Shown: in pieces, positions 19,383-30,155 of the stretch | Layout of the letters: the number at the start of each line of letters is the position of its first letter | Position numbering within the stretch: position 1 is the stretch's first letter | Source of the DNA: Andreprevotia chitinilytica DSM 18519 | GTDB taxonomy: Bacteria > Pseudomonadota > Gammaproteobacteria > Burkholderiales > Chitinibacteraceae | NCBI RefSeq assembly: GCF_000711875.1 | Contig: NZ_JONM01000001.1 | Coordinates: 351,934 to 415,933, forward strand | Direction of reading: 5' to 3' | DNA length: 64,000 nucleotides | Translations under genes and position numbers: made by a program | The notes under the pieces: model-generated | Seen by the model: the letters and a program-made list of their open reading frames with translations, nothing else | Database searches by the model: none | Told to the model about the DNA's origin: nothing

Positions 19383-20528
19383 ATGCGAAACTGGATACTG
19401 CCGGAAAACATTGCTGACGTGCTGCCGCGTGAAGCGCGTCAGATCGAAACCATGCGCCGAACCTTGATGGATGTGTTTGCGCGTTATGGCTATGAGTTGG
19501 TGATGCCGCCGTTGATCGAATATGTCGAATCGCTGTTCCTGCTCGACGATCCGGCGCTCAATCTGAAAACATTCAAACTGGTGGACGAATTGTCCGGCCG
19601 CCAGATGGGCTTGCGGGCTGATATCACGCCGCAGGTTGCGCGTATCGATGCGCATATCCTCAATCGGCAAGGCGTCGCGCGCCTGTGCTATGCCGGTTCG
19701 GTCGTGCATAGCCGTCCCGACGGGATTCTCTCCAGTCGCGAACCACGGCAGATCGGCGCGGAAATCTACGGGTGTGCCGACATCGCTGCCGACGTCGAAG
19801 TCATCGAGCTGGTGATGGAAAGCCTGCAACTGGCGGGCTTGGGCAATGTCTCGCTGGATATCGGCCATATCGGCTTGTTCCATACGCTGGCCGATGCTGC
19901 CGGATTGAAGGGTGATGCGCGCGATCAAGTGTTCGATGCGCTGCAGCAGAAAGATTTGCCGACCTTGCGTGAAGCAACCGACGGTCTGGATAACACGGTC
20001 GTTGCCGGTTTGCTGGCGCTGCCGACCCTCTATGGTGGTGCTGGTGTGCTGGAGCGCGCACGCGTGGCGTTGCCGGCAATCGACGGTGTCGCCAACGCGC
20101 TGGATTCACTGGAATCCTTGGCGAATGCCTTGAAAGCACGCGGTATCAGCTTCCGGTTCGATCTGGCTGAAGTGAAGAGCAGCGACTATCACACCGGCCT
20201 GGTGTTTGCCGCTTACACGCCGGGTTTTGCCAACGCGATTGCGCGTGGTGGCCGTTACGACAGCGTGGGCGAGAAATTCGGCCGGTCGCGTCCGGCTACT
20301 GGTTTTAGTCTGGACTTGCGCGCGCTGACCCATCTGCCGTTCCCGGATGTACAGCCCGCCATCCTTGCCCCGGCAGGTGATGATGCGGCGTTGATCGTGG
20401 CCATCCGCGCCTTGCGCGCCAAGGGCGAGACTGTGGTAGTTGATTTGGGCGTCGTGGCTGGCGAGTCCGGTTGTGACCGGGCACTGCAACTGGAAGCCGG
20501 CCAATGGCGGGTTGTGCCGCTGGCTTGA
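19383..20528 (+). CDS. hisZ: ATP phosphoribosyltransferase regulatory subunit HisZ
   Basis: HisRS-like protein of 381 residues. It pairs with the short form of HisG and confers histidine feedback on the first step of histidine synthesis. It opens WILPENIADVLPREARQIE and carries degenerate class II synthetase motifs such as MGLRADITPQVARID and ARGGRYD. It lacks the anticodon-binding domain. Its presence implies that a short-form HisG is encoded elsewhere. The hisZ-purA order is typical of betaproteobacteria. Confidence 0.95.
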   Translation: MRNWILPENIADVLPREARQIETMRRTLMDVFARYGYELVMPPLIEYVESLFLLDDPALNLKTFKLVDELSGRQMGLRADITPQVARIDAHILNRQGVARLCYAGSVVHSRPDGILSSREPRQIGAEIYGCADIAADVEVIELVMESLQLAGLGNVSLDIGHIGLFHTLADAAGLKGDARDQVFDALQQKDLPTLREATDGLDNTVVAGLLALPTLYGGAGVLERARVALPAIDGVANALDSLESLANALKARGISFRFDLAEVKSSDYHTGLVFAAYTPGFANAIARGGRYDSVGEKFGRSRPATGFSLDLRALTHLPFPDVQPAILAPAGDDAALIVAIRALRAKGETVVVDLGVVAGESGCDRALQLEAGQWRVVPLA

Positions 20529-20620
20529 TGCCATAACCTATTTGCCGCCCGGCATGCTGTTTTGACGTGCTTGGGCCAAGCGCGTAGTCTGCCGCCCCGG
20601 CAGCACGCAACCAGTGTTGA

Positions 20621-21940
<1,320 letters not shown>

Positions 21941-21963
21941 TTCCATTCGAATCAAGTCTCTGA

Positions 21964-22002
21964 ACAACAAAAAACCCGCTTTCGTAGCGGGTTTTTTGTT
22001 GT
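21964..22002. terminator. Terminator after purA
   Basis: A 17-nt inverted repeat (21964-21980 and 21986-22002). The ACCCGCT/AGCGGGT stem is flanked by an A-run and a T-run, with a 5-nt loop. It works for purA and, on the other strand, for the convergent methyltransferase gene. Just after it, a 13-nt unit TTGAAAACAGGCT is duplicated in tandem (22012-22037). Confidence 0.93.
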
Positions 22003-22039
22003 CTGCGCCATTTGAAAACAGGCTTTGAAAACAGGCTGT

Positions 22040-22807
22040 TCAACGGTGGCTTGGCCGCGCTTCGATCATCGCCGTATCCGGGCTGAACGAATAATCCGCT
22101 TCAAGCTGCAGATAATCCTTCACCTCAGCCGATGTACCCGCCAGCAAGGACTGAATGGCAGCCACTCGCTCAGGCGGTGTACGCATCCGGCTGATCCAGG
22201 AGGCGAACTCGAGCCGCAGCTTCCACGTATCTACATTGCCGACTTCAAACCCTGCCGATACGAGCATTTGCCGCCACGCCGGCAGCGCATAGTTGCGGAC
22301 ATGCGAGGTATCGCGCAGCAGTTCGATGGTCTGCAAATGGGTATCGAACAGTGGGTCGGGCGAACCGACGATATCCATCACGACCAACACGCCATCCGGT
22401 TTCAGTACCCGGCGTATTTCCTTGAGTGCCGCTGGCACGTCCATCCAGTGATGCGCGCTGTAACGCGTGCAAACCAGATCAAACGTTGCATCGGGAAATG
22501 GCATTTGCTCGGCGGCGCCCTGCTGGATGTCGATATTCCGCAATCCTCGTTCGGCAGCACTGCTTGCCACCACATCCAGCATTGGCGCAGACAAATCGTA
22601 GGCTGTGACATGGGCGACATGCGGCGCGACGACGAAGCTCACGTGACCAGCGCCGCAGCCCAGATCAAGCGCCCGTGCAGTCGGGAAGTGAGCAGCAATA
22701 GCGGCCAAGCGCTGCAAGTCTTCGCCTTGCGCATGAACCACGCTGGTCAGGTAAGCCGCAGCAACCGGGTTGAATTGGGCAGTGACGTGTTGATCGTGAT
22801 CGGACAT
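22040..22807 (-). CDS. Class I SAM-dependent methyltransferase (UbiE/COQ5-like)
   Basis: Rossmann-fold methyltransferase of 255 residues. Motif I is ALDLGCGAGHVSF (about 45-57), motif II is FDLVCTRYSAHHW, and post-motif III is EIRRVLKPDGVLVVMDI. No ubiquinone-pathway genes are adjacent, so a small-molecule substrate other than a quinone is likely. It is divergent from a marR gene. Their shared 204-bp spacer holds two copies of an AACCAATTGG motif, so it may be controlled by that regulator. Confidence 0.85.
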   Translation of the reverse strand: MSDHDQHVTAQFNPVAAAYLTSVVHAQGEDLQRLAAIAAHFPTARALDLGCGAGHVSFVVAPHVAHVTAYDLSAPMLDVVASSAAERGLRNIDIQQGAAEQMPFPDATFDLVCTRYSAHHWMDVPAALKEIRRVLKPDGVLVVMDIVGSPDPLFDTHLQTIELLRDTSHVRNYALPAWRQMLVSAGFEVGNVDTWKLRLEFASWISRMRTPPERVAAIQSLLAGTSAEVKDYLQLEADYSFSPDTAMIEARPSHR

Positions 22808-22891
22808 GGTTAATCTCCGTTTTCGGGTTGGAGGCCCTACCGTAAAGCGCCTTTTATCCTGTTACAAGACTAGAAAATATACTGGTATATA

Positions 22892-22967
22892 AACCAATTG
22901 GTTCTTGGATAGGCGTGAAGCAGATCACTGATTGAAATCGGTATTGTTGCTAAAGGCAACCAATTGG
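22892..22967. promoter_or_regulatory. Candidate twin MarR operator sites
   Basis: AACCAATTGGTT at 22892-22903 is a perfect 12-bp palindrome. AACCAATTGG recurs at 22958-22967, 66 bp on. Both lie in the spacer between the divergent methyltransferase and marR genes, where MarR proteins usually bind their own promoter. AT-rich stretches (ATATACTGGTATATAAA) overlap the first copy and could form a promoter. Binding by this regulator is an inference. Confidence 0.5.
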
Positions 22968-23011
22968 GCGTAAATTCGTGCCATTCGCCTCTGTACGTTA
23001 AAACGCTCCCC

Positions 23012-23437
23012 ATGCCAGCCAGCTTCAATACCGCCATCTTGCGCGACCTCATGCGCAGCTTCATCAACGAGCAACGCCAAAATCTCGCCAGGAACGGCTT
23101 CAATGCGCTGAGCCGCATGCTGGTCGTGGTGTTGCATCGCGGGTCGCTATCCCAAGCGGAGTTAGGCCAGATCCTTGCGCTCGAAAAGAGCTGGGTCAGC
23201 CGCGCTGTCGACAAACTCGTCACCCAAGGTTGGGTCGAGCGCCAACCCAACCCGGCCGACCGGCGCGGCGTGCTGCTGCAATTGACCGAGGCGGGTCGCG
23301 CTGAAGCCCTGGCGGTGGAGGCGGTACTGGAAAGCCACGCCGAATCAGTACTCGCCCGCGTACCTGTTACCAAGTTGCCTGCGGTGCTCGATGCGCTGGC
23401 CGTGTTGCGCCAAGCCTTTGATCTTCCTGCCGCCTGA
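23012..23437 (+). CDS. MarR-family transcriptional regulator
   Basis: Winged-helix repressor of 141 residues from the ATG at 23012. A TTG 48 bp upstream would also be in frame but lies inside a putative operator. The recognition helix region reads LSQAELGQILALEKSWVSRAVDKL, and the beta wing reads GWVERQPNPADRRGVLLQLT with the conserved DxR. An efflux-type MFS gene begins 37 bp after the stop, so it likely represses that pump and itself. The ligand is unknown. Confidence 0.88.
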   Translation: MPASFNTAILRDLMRSFINEQRQNLARNGFNALSRMLVVVLHRGSLSQAELGQILALEKSWVSRAVDKLVTQGWVERQPNPADRRGVLLQLTEAGRAEALAVEAVLESHAESVLARVPVTKLPAVLDALAVLRQAFDLPAA

Positions 23438-23473
23438 AGCGACGCCTGAATCTATCGCTGGATACATCTCCCC

Positions 23474-25051
23474 ATGCAAGCATCTCAAGCCCCACGCTCC
23501 CGCTTCGAATCCCTCGCTGCCATGACCGGTATCTGCCACGTGCTGATGCTGATCGCGCTGGATCAGACCGTGGTCGGCACCGCCTTGCCGCGTGTCGTCG
23601 CCGAACTGCAAGGCTTCAGCCTCTACCAATGGGTGGCATCGGCCTATCTGATGACCAACGCCGTCATGATTCCAATCATTGGCCGGCTCGGCGATTTGTA
23701 TGGCCGCAAGCCTTTCGTGCTGGCCGCCGTCGTGATGTTCACCCTGGCATCGATGCTGTGCGGCATGTCGCAAAGCATGTGGCAGCTGGTGCTGGCCCGT
23801 GGCCTGCAAGGCATCGGCGGTGGCATGCTCACCGGCGCGGCATTCGCCAGCGTGAGCGACCTGTTTCCTGATCCGATGCAACGGGTGCGCTGGCAGGCGA
23901 TGATGTCCGCCACCTTCGGCATTGCCACTGCGATGGGGCCGGCGCTGGGCGGTTGGCTCACCGAGCATCTGGGCTGGCGCAGCGTCTTTTATGTGAACCT
24001 GCCGGTCGGTTTGCTGGCCTTGCCCGTGGTGTGGAAGTTTCTGCCACGTGTGGTTCACCACGATCAGGCAGATCGCACCATCGACTGGCTGGGCGCTGTG
24101 CTGCTTGCCGTCTCCATCTGCACCTTGTTGATCACGACCGAGCAGGGCCAGCACTTGGGGTTCGCCAGCCCCTTGTTCTGGCTGCTGATGGCCGGGTCAT
24201 TGGCGTTGATCGCGGCCTTTGTGCACCACCAGCTGCGCTCCAAAGCGCCGATCATTCCGCCGCGGCTGTTTGCCAATCAAGCGGTGCGGCAGCTGTGCAC
24301 GTTGGGTCTGCTCACGGGTCTGGTGATGTTCGTGCTGGTGTTCTATGCGCCCTTGTTGCTGCAGGGCGGGTTTGGTTTTTCGCCCAAGGAATCGGGCTTG
24401 TTGATCACGCCGCTGCTGGTGAGTATCACCATCGGCAGCCTGATCAACGGGCGGCTGGTGCCACGCCTGCCACGACCGGAGCGGTTGATTTCCTGGGGGC
24501 TGATCGGGTTGATGGCTGGCGCGGCGTTGCTGAGCCAGCTCTCGCTCAGTACGCCGCCATTGCTGATGTCGATCGCGTTCGGGCTGTGTGGATTCAGCCT
24601 TGGGTTTCAGCTGCCGAATCTCACCATGCAAATCATGACTGCGGTAGGGCGTGCCGATATGGGGGTGGCATCGGCGCTGATCCAGACCACGCGAATGCTA
24701 GGCAGCATGATTGGCGCGAGTCTGGCCGGCGTGATCGTCAACGTGCGCTTCATGAATCATGCCGACGCCGCCTTGCAACAAGCCGGTGTCGATAACGTGG
24801 CGATCTCCCACTTGTTCGATACACCGCAATTGTTGGTGCGAGCGCAGGATCAGCAGGTGCTGCACCAGTTGACGCAGCCGCTTGGCATCGATTCATCCCA
24901 TCTGCTTGAACTCGCCCGGCAAGGTTTGGTGAGCGGCATTCACTTTGCTTTTGCAGCTTGCTTGATCGTGATTGCGGTGAGTTATGTGGTTGCGCGGAGG
25001 CTGCCGCCTTATGTGCCGAAGGGGAGTGCTGGAAGCCTGGTGGCGGAGTAG
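23474..25051 (+). CDS. MFS multidrug transporter, DHA2 (EmrB/QacA) type
   Basis: Proton-coupled drug exporter of the inner membrane, 525 residues, with about 14 hydrophobic helices. The DHA2 signature LDQTVVGTALPRVVAEL is near residues 29-46. MFS motif A is GRLGDLYGRKPF and motif C is GPALGGWLTE. It sits right after a MarR gene, the common repressor-pump arrangement. No membrane-fusion (EmrA-like) partner is visible, so it probably works alone or with a partner encoded elsewhere. Confidence 0.9.
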   Translation: MQASQAPRSRFESLAAMTGICHVLMLIALDQTVVGTALPRVVAELQGFSLYQWVASAYLMTNAVMIPIIGRLGDLYGRKPFVLAAVVMFTLASMLCGMSQSMWQLVLARGLQGIGGGMLTGAAFASVSDLFPDPMQRVRWQAMMSATFGIATAMGPALGGWLTEHLGWRSVFYVNLPVGLLALPVVWKFLPRVVHHDQADRTIDWLGAVLLAVSICTLLITTEQGQHLGFASPLFWLLMAGSLALIAAFVHHQLRSKAPIIPPRLFANQAVRQLCTLGLLTGLVMFVLVFYAPLLLQGGFGFSPKESGLLITPLLVSITIGSLINGRLVPRLPRPERLISWGLIGLMAGAALLSQLSLSTPPLLMSIAFGLCGFSLGFQLPNLTMQIMTAVGRADMGVASALIQTTRMLGSMIGASLAGVIVNVRFMNHADAALQQAGVDNVAISHLFDTPQLLVRAQDQQVLHQLTQPLGIDSSHLLELARQGLVSGIHFAFAACLIVIAVSYVVARRLPPYVPKGSAGSLVAE

Positions 25052-25102
25052 GGGGAGACACCCCGGCCGGCATAGCCGTCCGGGCTACATGTGGCGACCG
25101 GC

Positions 25103-25870
25103 TTAAGCCATCAAACTCTTCCCCCAACCCGGCCCCCCATGCGGCCGGCGCACCGCCAGCTGAATCGGACGATCAAGCGCACGACTCCATTGGTCATAAA
25201 CGCGATCAGCAAGCCGATGCAGTTTGGTAATGCGCTCATCGATCCGATGGAAAATCTGCCCCTCGCTCTGCACGGAAGGGCCGGCGTATTGATCCAGCTC
25301 AGCGCCGTCCTGCAAGCACCAGTCGCGAATACTTTGGGCGGTGACTTCCAGATGGGATTGCAGGCCGAGGTGTTTGCCATAAGCAAAGGCTTTGTTCATG
25401 CAGTAGGTGCCGAACAGCACCCGCTTTGCACCACGCGGGATTTCAAAGGTATCGAAGTGCCAATGGAACAATTCAAGCTCGCGCTGCGGGCCGAACCATT
25501 GCGCGGCTTCGTCGAATTTCGTGACCAGCACTTTGCCCCAGCCGATATGCGGGACTGTATTGCGGCGGACGCGGGAGCCAAGTGTTTTCGCCAGCAATTG
25601 CCCGCCAAAGCAGTGGCCCAGAATGGGTCGATCAAACCACAAGGCATCACGGAGCAGTGCTTCTTCACGCTGCATCCAGCCGTAGTGGTCGTTCACGCTG
25701 GCAGGTGAGCCGAGGATGACCACGCCGCTGTAATCGCGTACTGAAACCGGTGGCATTTCACCAGCATCGATGGCGAATTGCCGCCAGGGAATATCGTGGT
25801 TGTTAAAAAAATCGAGTAGATAGCCCGGCCCTTGGGCGGCATGGTGACGGCAAATCGCAACGGGTTTCAT
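25103..25870 (-). CDS. Class I glutamine amidotransferase-like protein
   Basis: Stand-alone GATase of 255 residues from the ATG at 25870 (MKPVAICRHH). A longer in-frame start exists but adds only an unconserved basic extension. The nucleophile elbow is GHCFGGQLLAKTLG near residue 95, and the catalytic His motif is HWHFDTFEIP near 160. Family members resemble GMP synthase GATase domains and include glutamine or gamma-glutamyl hydrolases. No synthase partner lies nearby and the substrate is unknown. It is encoded singly, opposite in strand to the upstream MFS gene. Confidence 0.82.
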   Translation of the reverse strand: MKPVAICRHHAAQGPGYLLDFFNNHDIPWRQFAIDAGEMPPVSVRDYSGVVILGSPASVNDHYGWMQREEALLRDALWFDRPILGHCFGGQLLAKTLGSRVRRNTVPHIGWGKVLVTKFDEAAQWFGPQRELELFHWHFDTFEIPRGAKRVLFGTYCMNKAFAYGKHLGLQSHLEVTAQSIRDWCLQDGAELDQYAGPSVQSEGQIFHRIDERITKLHRLADRVYDQWSRALDRPIQLAVRRPHGGPGWGKSLMA

Positions 25871-26034
25871 ACGTGGCCTTTTGCAGAATGAACACGCTGC
25901 CAATTTAAGGAGCGCGGTCTTAAAACGATGCAAAAAGGCCGTGGATTTGCATAAAAATTGTATGCGAATCGGGTTTGGGCATGGTCAAGTCGCCAAGTCG
26001 CTTCACCATGCCGGATCGAGTCAACGCTGCGGTA

Positions 26035-27555
26035 TCAGCCGCGGTTGCGTGGTTTGAAGAACGTGTAGTTCTTGTAGGGTTCGGTGGCTTGGTAAATCGC
26101 GCCTGATCCTGCCGGAATATCCAGCCACACACTGGCCGCCTCGACCTTGGTATCCGGGGCCACATGCAGCGCATCGCGCAACGGCACGCCGTCATACCAA
26201 TGCGAGTAGGGCAGCAGCAGCTTGGCCTTCAGCGGCTTGTCGGACAGATTCACCACTACCAGCGCCGCTTCGCCCGGTACATCGGTATGGCGCAGGAAGA
26301 TCAGCGCGTTACCGGCGATCCGGTCGCCCAGCACGATCACGTCGCCATATTGCAGCGCCGGATTGGCTTGGCGGATGGCGATCAGCTGTTTTACCCAGGC
26401 GCGTTGCTGCTGATTCCACTCCGCTTCGTTCCAGCGCATCGGGCGGCGGCAGTCCGGGTCGGCCCCGCCTTCCATGCCGATTTCCTCGCCGTAGTAGACC
26501 AGTGGTACACCCGGCATGGTCATCTGCATCAGCAAGGCGAGGCGGGCTTTTTCGATGCTGCCTACCGTGGTGATCAAGCGTGGCGTGTCATGGCTGGACA
26601 GCATGTTCCACGAGCAAAGCAGTCCTTTGAGGCCGTAGCCGGTACGAGCATCGCTGAGCGCCCGGTTCATCTGTACGGCATCGATTTCACCGGCCAGCCA
26701 CGCCAATGTCGCGGTGCGATACCAGTAATTCATCATGCCGTGAAAGCCGCCGCCTACTTCGTCCCCGCCTATCTCATCCCGATTTGCAAACCAGCTGGCA
26801 GAGAACCCGTTCAGCTCGCCCAGCAGGCTGGCATCGGGGAAGCGTGCCGCCACGATTTCCGCCATCTCCTGCGCGACCGGAATACCGACGTCTTGCGCCA
26901 CATCGAAGCGCCAGTTGTCGATGCCTTGCGCCAGCCAGTGCTGCACCAGACTGTGCGGGTTGCGGTAGAGCACATCGCGCACAGCGGGGTTGGACAGGTT
27001 CAGCTCCGGCATCAAGCCGTAGTCTTGCCAGCACAGATAACTGCCATCCTCGCGGAAGGTAAACCAGTCGCGCTTGTCCGCGTCGCCGGCCTTGGCGGCC
27101 AGAAACCACGGGTGATGATCGGATACGTGATTGAGCACCGCATCCAGCGTCAAGCTCATGCTGCGCTCGTGCAGCGCATCGGTCAGCCGCCGTAGCGCGG
27201 CTTCGCCGCCAAACATCGGGTCGATGCTGAAGAAGTCGGTGGCGTCGTATTTGTGGTTGCTGGGTGCGCTGAAAACCGGCGTGAGATAAACGCCGGTCAC
27301 GCCAAGGTCAGTCAGGTAATCGAGCTTGCCGGCGATGCCATCCAGATCGCCGCCATAAAACTGCTTGCCCCACGGTTGATTGAGCGTTGTTTCATCCCAA
27401 CCGCGCTTGACTGCCTCCGGGATGTCATACGCCGGAGCGGCCAGTTTCTCGGCGCTGGAAAGACCGCCACCAATGGCGAAGCGCTCGGGGAAGATCTGGT
27501 AAATGACCTGGCTGGCGGTTTTTCGGGTGAAGGCATCAAGAGCAGTTTTTGTCAT
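26035..27555 (-). CDS. GH13 alpha-amylase family enzyme (cyclomaltodextrinase/neopullulanase-like)
   Basis: Alpha-glucan hydrolase of about 506 residues. The conserved GH13 regions are DAVLNHVSDHH (I), WRFDVAQDVG with the nucleophile Asp (II), LLGELNG with the acid Glu (III) and SSHDTPR (IV). There is no signal peptide, so it likely acts on cytoplasmic maltodextrins. It begins straight into the barrel (ASQVIYQIFPERF) without the CBM34-like N-domain usual in this group. The ATG at 27555 was chosen over a TTG 15 bp upstream; no strong ribosome site marks either. No other glucan genes are adjacent. Confidence 0.88.
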   Translation of the reverse strand: MTKTALDAFTRKTASQVIYQIFPERFAIGGGLSSAEKLAAPAYDIPEAVKRGWDETTLNQPWGKQFYGGDLDGIAGKLDYLTDLGVTGVYLTPVFSAPSNHKYDATDFFSIDPMFGGEAALRRLTDALHERSMSLTLDAVLNHVSDHHPWFLAAKAGDADKRDWFTFREDGSYLCWQDYGLMPELNLSNPAVRDVLYRNPHSLVQHWLAQGIDNWRFDVAQDVGIPVAQEMAEIVAARFPDASLLGELNGFSASWFANRDEIGGDEVGGGFHGMMNYWYRTATLAWLAGEIDAVQMNRALSDARTGYGLKGLLCSWNMLSSHDTPRLITTVGSIEKARLALLMQMTMPGVPLVYYGEEIGMEGGADPDCRRPMRWNEAEWNQQQRAWVKQLIAIRQANPALQYGDVIVLGDRIAGNALIFLRHTDVPGEAALVVVNLSDKPLKAKLLLPYSHWYDGVPLRDALHVAPDTKVEAASVWLDIPAGSGAIYQATEPYKNYTFFKPRNRG

Positions 27556-27722
27556 GGAATGATTACTCAAAACGGTTTGAATGCGGAAAAACGCAATTAT
27601 GCTGCTTTTTTCGATAGCTCTTGGTGAAAAATCGCAGCGCGTCCTGAAACCATTGTTGTTGCTAGAAATTCATCCTGCACGCAAACGGATCGCCGTCGGT
27701 CATCGTTTTGGCGGAGGGCAAA

Positions 27723-28607
27723 TCATTTGAACAGTTTGATCAGCGCCGCCCGGGCATCGCTCACCAGCTGACCTTCGCCGGGCTGGGCCGGCAACAGGCT
27801 GAATTCGGCGATGGGTAGGGCCGGCAAGCCCATTTCCGCCGGGCATTCGGCCAGGCCAGGGCCGATAGCTGATTCGTTCAGGCAGGAAATACCCAAGCCC
27901 GCGCCCAAAGCCAGCTGCAAGCCAGCCACGCCGGATGCCGTGTGTGCGATCAGATAGGTCAGCTTGTTGCGCTCCAACAAGCTCAAAATCAGCCCTTGTA
28001 GCGCGCAGTTGGGCAAGACCACCAGCGGCAGGGGCTGCTGCGGTGGCGATATTTCCGCGTAATCGGGATGCGACACCCACACCATGCGCTCGCGGCGGAC
28101 GACGGTCGATTGTGGCCACGGCATCCCGCCTGCAAGATGCCGCCCGTCTTCGCCGACCATCCGCATCGATAGGCCGATATCGAATTCGCCCTCATCCGCC
28201 GAGCGTTCGATGGCGGCACTTTTCTGCACGGTTACATGCAAGCGCAAGCGCGGATGCTGCTCCGCAAAGCGTTTGAGAATCCGCGCAATATCGGTCGGGC
28301 GGAAGTAATCGGTGATGGCGATGCGCAGCTCGCCATCCAGCGCACGCCCTTGCAAATCCTCCAGCGCCGCCTCGCTCAGCGCCAGAATCCGCCGTGCATA
28401 ACCCAGCAGTTTTTCTCCGGCCGGGGTCGGTTGCGTGCCTTTCTTGCTCCGCAGCAGCAGCGGTTGGCCGGCTCGCTCTTCCAGCTTCTTGATTTGTTCG
28501 CTCACGGTCGATTGCGACAGGAAAATTTTACTGGCGGCGGCCGAGACGCTGCCCGCCTCGGCGACGGCGACAAACGTCCGCAGTTGGGTCAGATCGAAAT
28601 CGCGCAT
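27723..28607 (-). CDS. LysR-type transcriptional regulator
   Basis: A 294-residue regulator. The N-terminal helix-turn-helix is SVSAAASKIFLSQSTVSEQIKKLEE, split as the DNA-binding helices at about 20-44. The LysR substrate-binding domain starts near 90 (ELRIAITDYFRP). It is divergent from an MFS transporter gene with 127 bp between the two starts, so it probably controls that transporter. The effector is not recognisable. Confidence 0.9.
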   Translation of the reverse strand: MRDFDLTQLRTFVAVAEAGSVSAAASKIFLSQSTVSEQIKKLEERAGQPLLLRSKKGTQPTPAGEKLLGYARRILALSEAALEDLQGRALDGELRIAITDYFRPTDIARILKRFAEQHPRLRLHVTVQKSAAIERSADEGEFDIGLSMRMVGEDGRHLAGGMPWPQSTVVRRERMVWVSHPDYAEISPPQQPLPLVVLPNCALQGLILSLLERNKLTYLIAHTASGVAGLQLALGAGLGISCLNESAIGPGLAECPAEMGLPALPIAEFSLLPAQPGEGQLVSDARAALIKLFK

Positions 28608-28734
28608 GGTGCTGGCCTGCAGATGGATGATAGGTGAATCGGAAAGGGCGATGGATGTGATCTTATTTTCCTGCTTTTCCGATGTAAAGGCCGCTCGTAA
28701 TATGGCAACTTCATATTTACGGATGGAGAAAGGG

Positions 28735-30036
28735 ATGACCGACCTCAGTTTGCCGCTTCCCGTCGCGCCCGCTCAAGCAGGTGCGATGGCACGGGATCGC
28801 AAGCACCGCTGGAAAGTGCTGGGCATCGGCGTAGCAGCCAATGCCAGTTTTTCGGCGGCGTTTTCCGGCATCCCCACGACCGCCGTGCTGATGCGCACGG
28901 ACTATCACCTGGGCAATGCCCAGCTCGGATTGGCGATTGGCATGCTCGGCTTGGGCATCGCGCTGAGCGAATTGCCGTGGGGCTTGCTCACCGACCGCTG
29001 GGGCGATCGCCGCGTGTTGCTCACCGGCTTGGGCGCGACAGCGGCGGCGCTGGCCTTGATGGCGCTGTTTGCTGCGCCAACCGCCACGCACGTGCCGAGT
29101 CTGCTGGTGCTGGCGCTCGGGTTGATGGTGGTCGGCCTGTTGGGCGGCAGCGTCAATGGCTCCAGTGGCCGAGCGGTGATGGGCTGGTTTCAGGAAGGGG
29201 AGCGTGGCTTGGCGATGAGTATCCGCCAGACTGCCGTCCCGACCGGTGGCGGTATCGGCGCGCTATTGCTGCCGGCACTCGCGGCGTGGCATGGGTTCAC
29301 TGCCGTCTACGGTGTGCTGGCGTTGCTGTGCGCTGTGACCGCGTTGTTTGCGTGGCGCTGGTTGCACGAGCCACCAGTGGCCGAGGTCAGTGCGGCGCCT
29401 GCATCCGCCGCTACCCCAGTTGCAGGCGGGCCGCTACGCGATGCTCATGTCTGGCGCGTCGCGCTCGGTATCGGCGTATTGTGCGCGCCACAAATTGCCG
29501 TGCTGACGTTTGCCTCGGTATTCCTGCACGACTTCAGCCATGTCGGCTTGGTGGCCATTAGCGCCACGCTGGCAGCGGTGCAAGTGGGTGCCGCGATCAT
29601 GCGCGTCTGGAGCGGCCGCTGGACCGATCGCAACCGCAATCGCCGTGCCTATATGCGCACTTGCAGCGTGCTGAGCGCCATCCTCTTCGCCGTTCTGACT
29701 GGGTTGGTGATGATCGCCGCCAACGCCCCCGGCTGGCATGCCGTGATCACGCCCATCATCATCGCGATCCTGATCTCGGGCGGTATCTGCGCCTCCGCGT
29801 GGCATGGCGTCGCCTTTACCGAACTCGCCACCCTGGCCGGTGCCAGCCGTGCCGGTACTGCGCTTGGTTTGGGTAACACTTGCGCCTTCATCACGCTATT
29901 CCTGACTCCGCTCGCCATCCCTGTTTTGCTGGCGCACGGCGGTTGGCCGGCAGTTTGGCTGTTGGGCGTGGTGTGCGCGTTGATTGCCTGGCCGTTGTTT
30001 CCAAAGGCGGTGCCAGCAAACCCCATCCAAATGTGA
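28735..30036 (+). CDS. MFS transporter
   Basis: A 433-residue, roughly 12-helix major facilitator. The ATG at 28735 follows GGAG at 28725-28728 and gives MTDLSLPLPVAPAQ, so the much longer upstream open frame is not used. Motif A reads GLLTDRWGDRRVLL. A glycine-rich helix GGGIGALLLPALAAW and a second-half motif SGRWTDRNRNRR are present. The closest functional class (CynX/NimT-like or anion/organic acid) cannot be fixed. It is likely regulated by the divergent LysR gene. Confidence 0.85.
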   Translation: MTDLSLPLPVAPAQAGAMARDRKHRWKVLGIGVAANASFSAAFSGIPTTAVLMRTDYHLGNAQLGLAIGMLGLGIALSELPWGLLTDRWGDRRVLLTGLGATAAALALMALFAAPTATHVPSLLVLALGLMVVGLLGGSVNGSSGRAVMGWFQEGERGLAMSIRQTAVPTGGGIGALLLPALAAWHGFTAVYGVLALLCAVTALFAWRWLHEPPVAEVSAAPASAATPVAGGPLRDAHVWRVALGIGVLCAPQIAVLTFASVFLHDFSHVGLVAISATLAAVQVGAAIMRVWSGRWTDRNRNRRAYMRTCSVLSAILFAVLTGLVMIAANAPGWHAVITPIIIAILISGGICASAWHGVAFTELATLAGASRAGTALGLGNTCAFITLFLTPLAIPVLLAHGGWPAVWLLGVVCALIAWPLFPKAVPANPIQM

Positions 30037-30155
30037 GTTTTGAACAAACCTGACGTTATCCCGGGACATTTCAGGCATTCAGATAAGCCCGTACATTTCA
30101 GACGCCATCAGGTTGGAGTGCCTGATGCCTTCCCATCACCAGTCAGGAACCGGAT

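Noticed and set aside
22012-22037. Tandem 13-nt duplication TTGAAAACAGGCT
   Set aside because: Real, but a simple two-unit duplication between a terminator and a gene end with no evident role.
22964-23011. Upstream TTG start for the marR gene
   Set aside because: It lies inside a putative operator copy and adds unconserved residues. The ATG at 23012 gives the normal family length.
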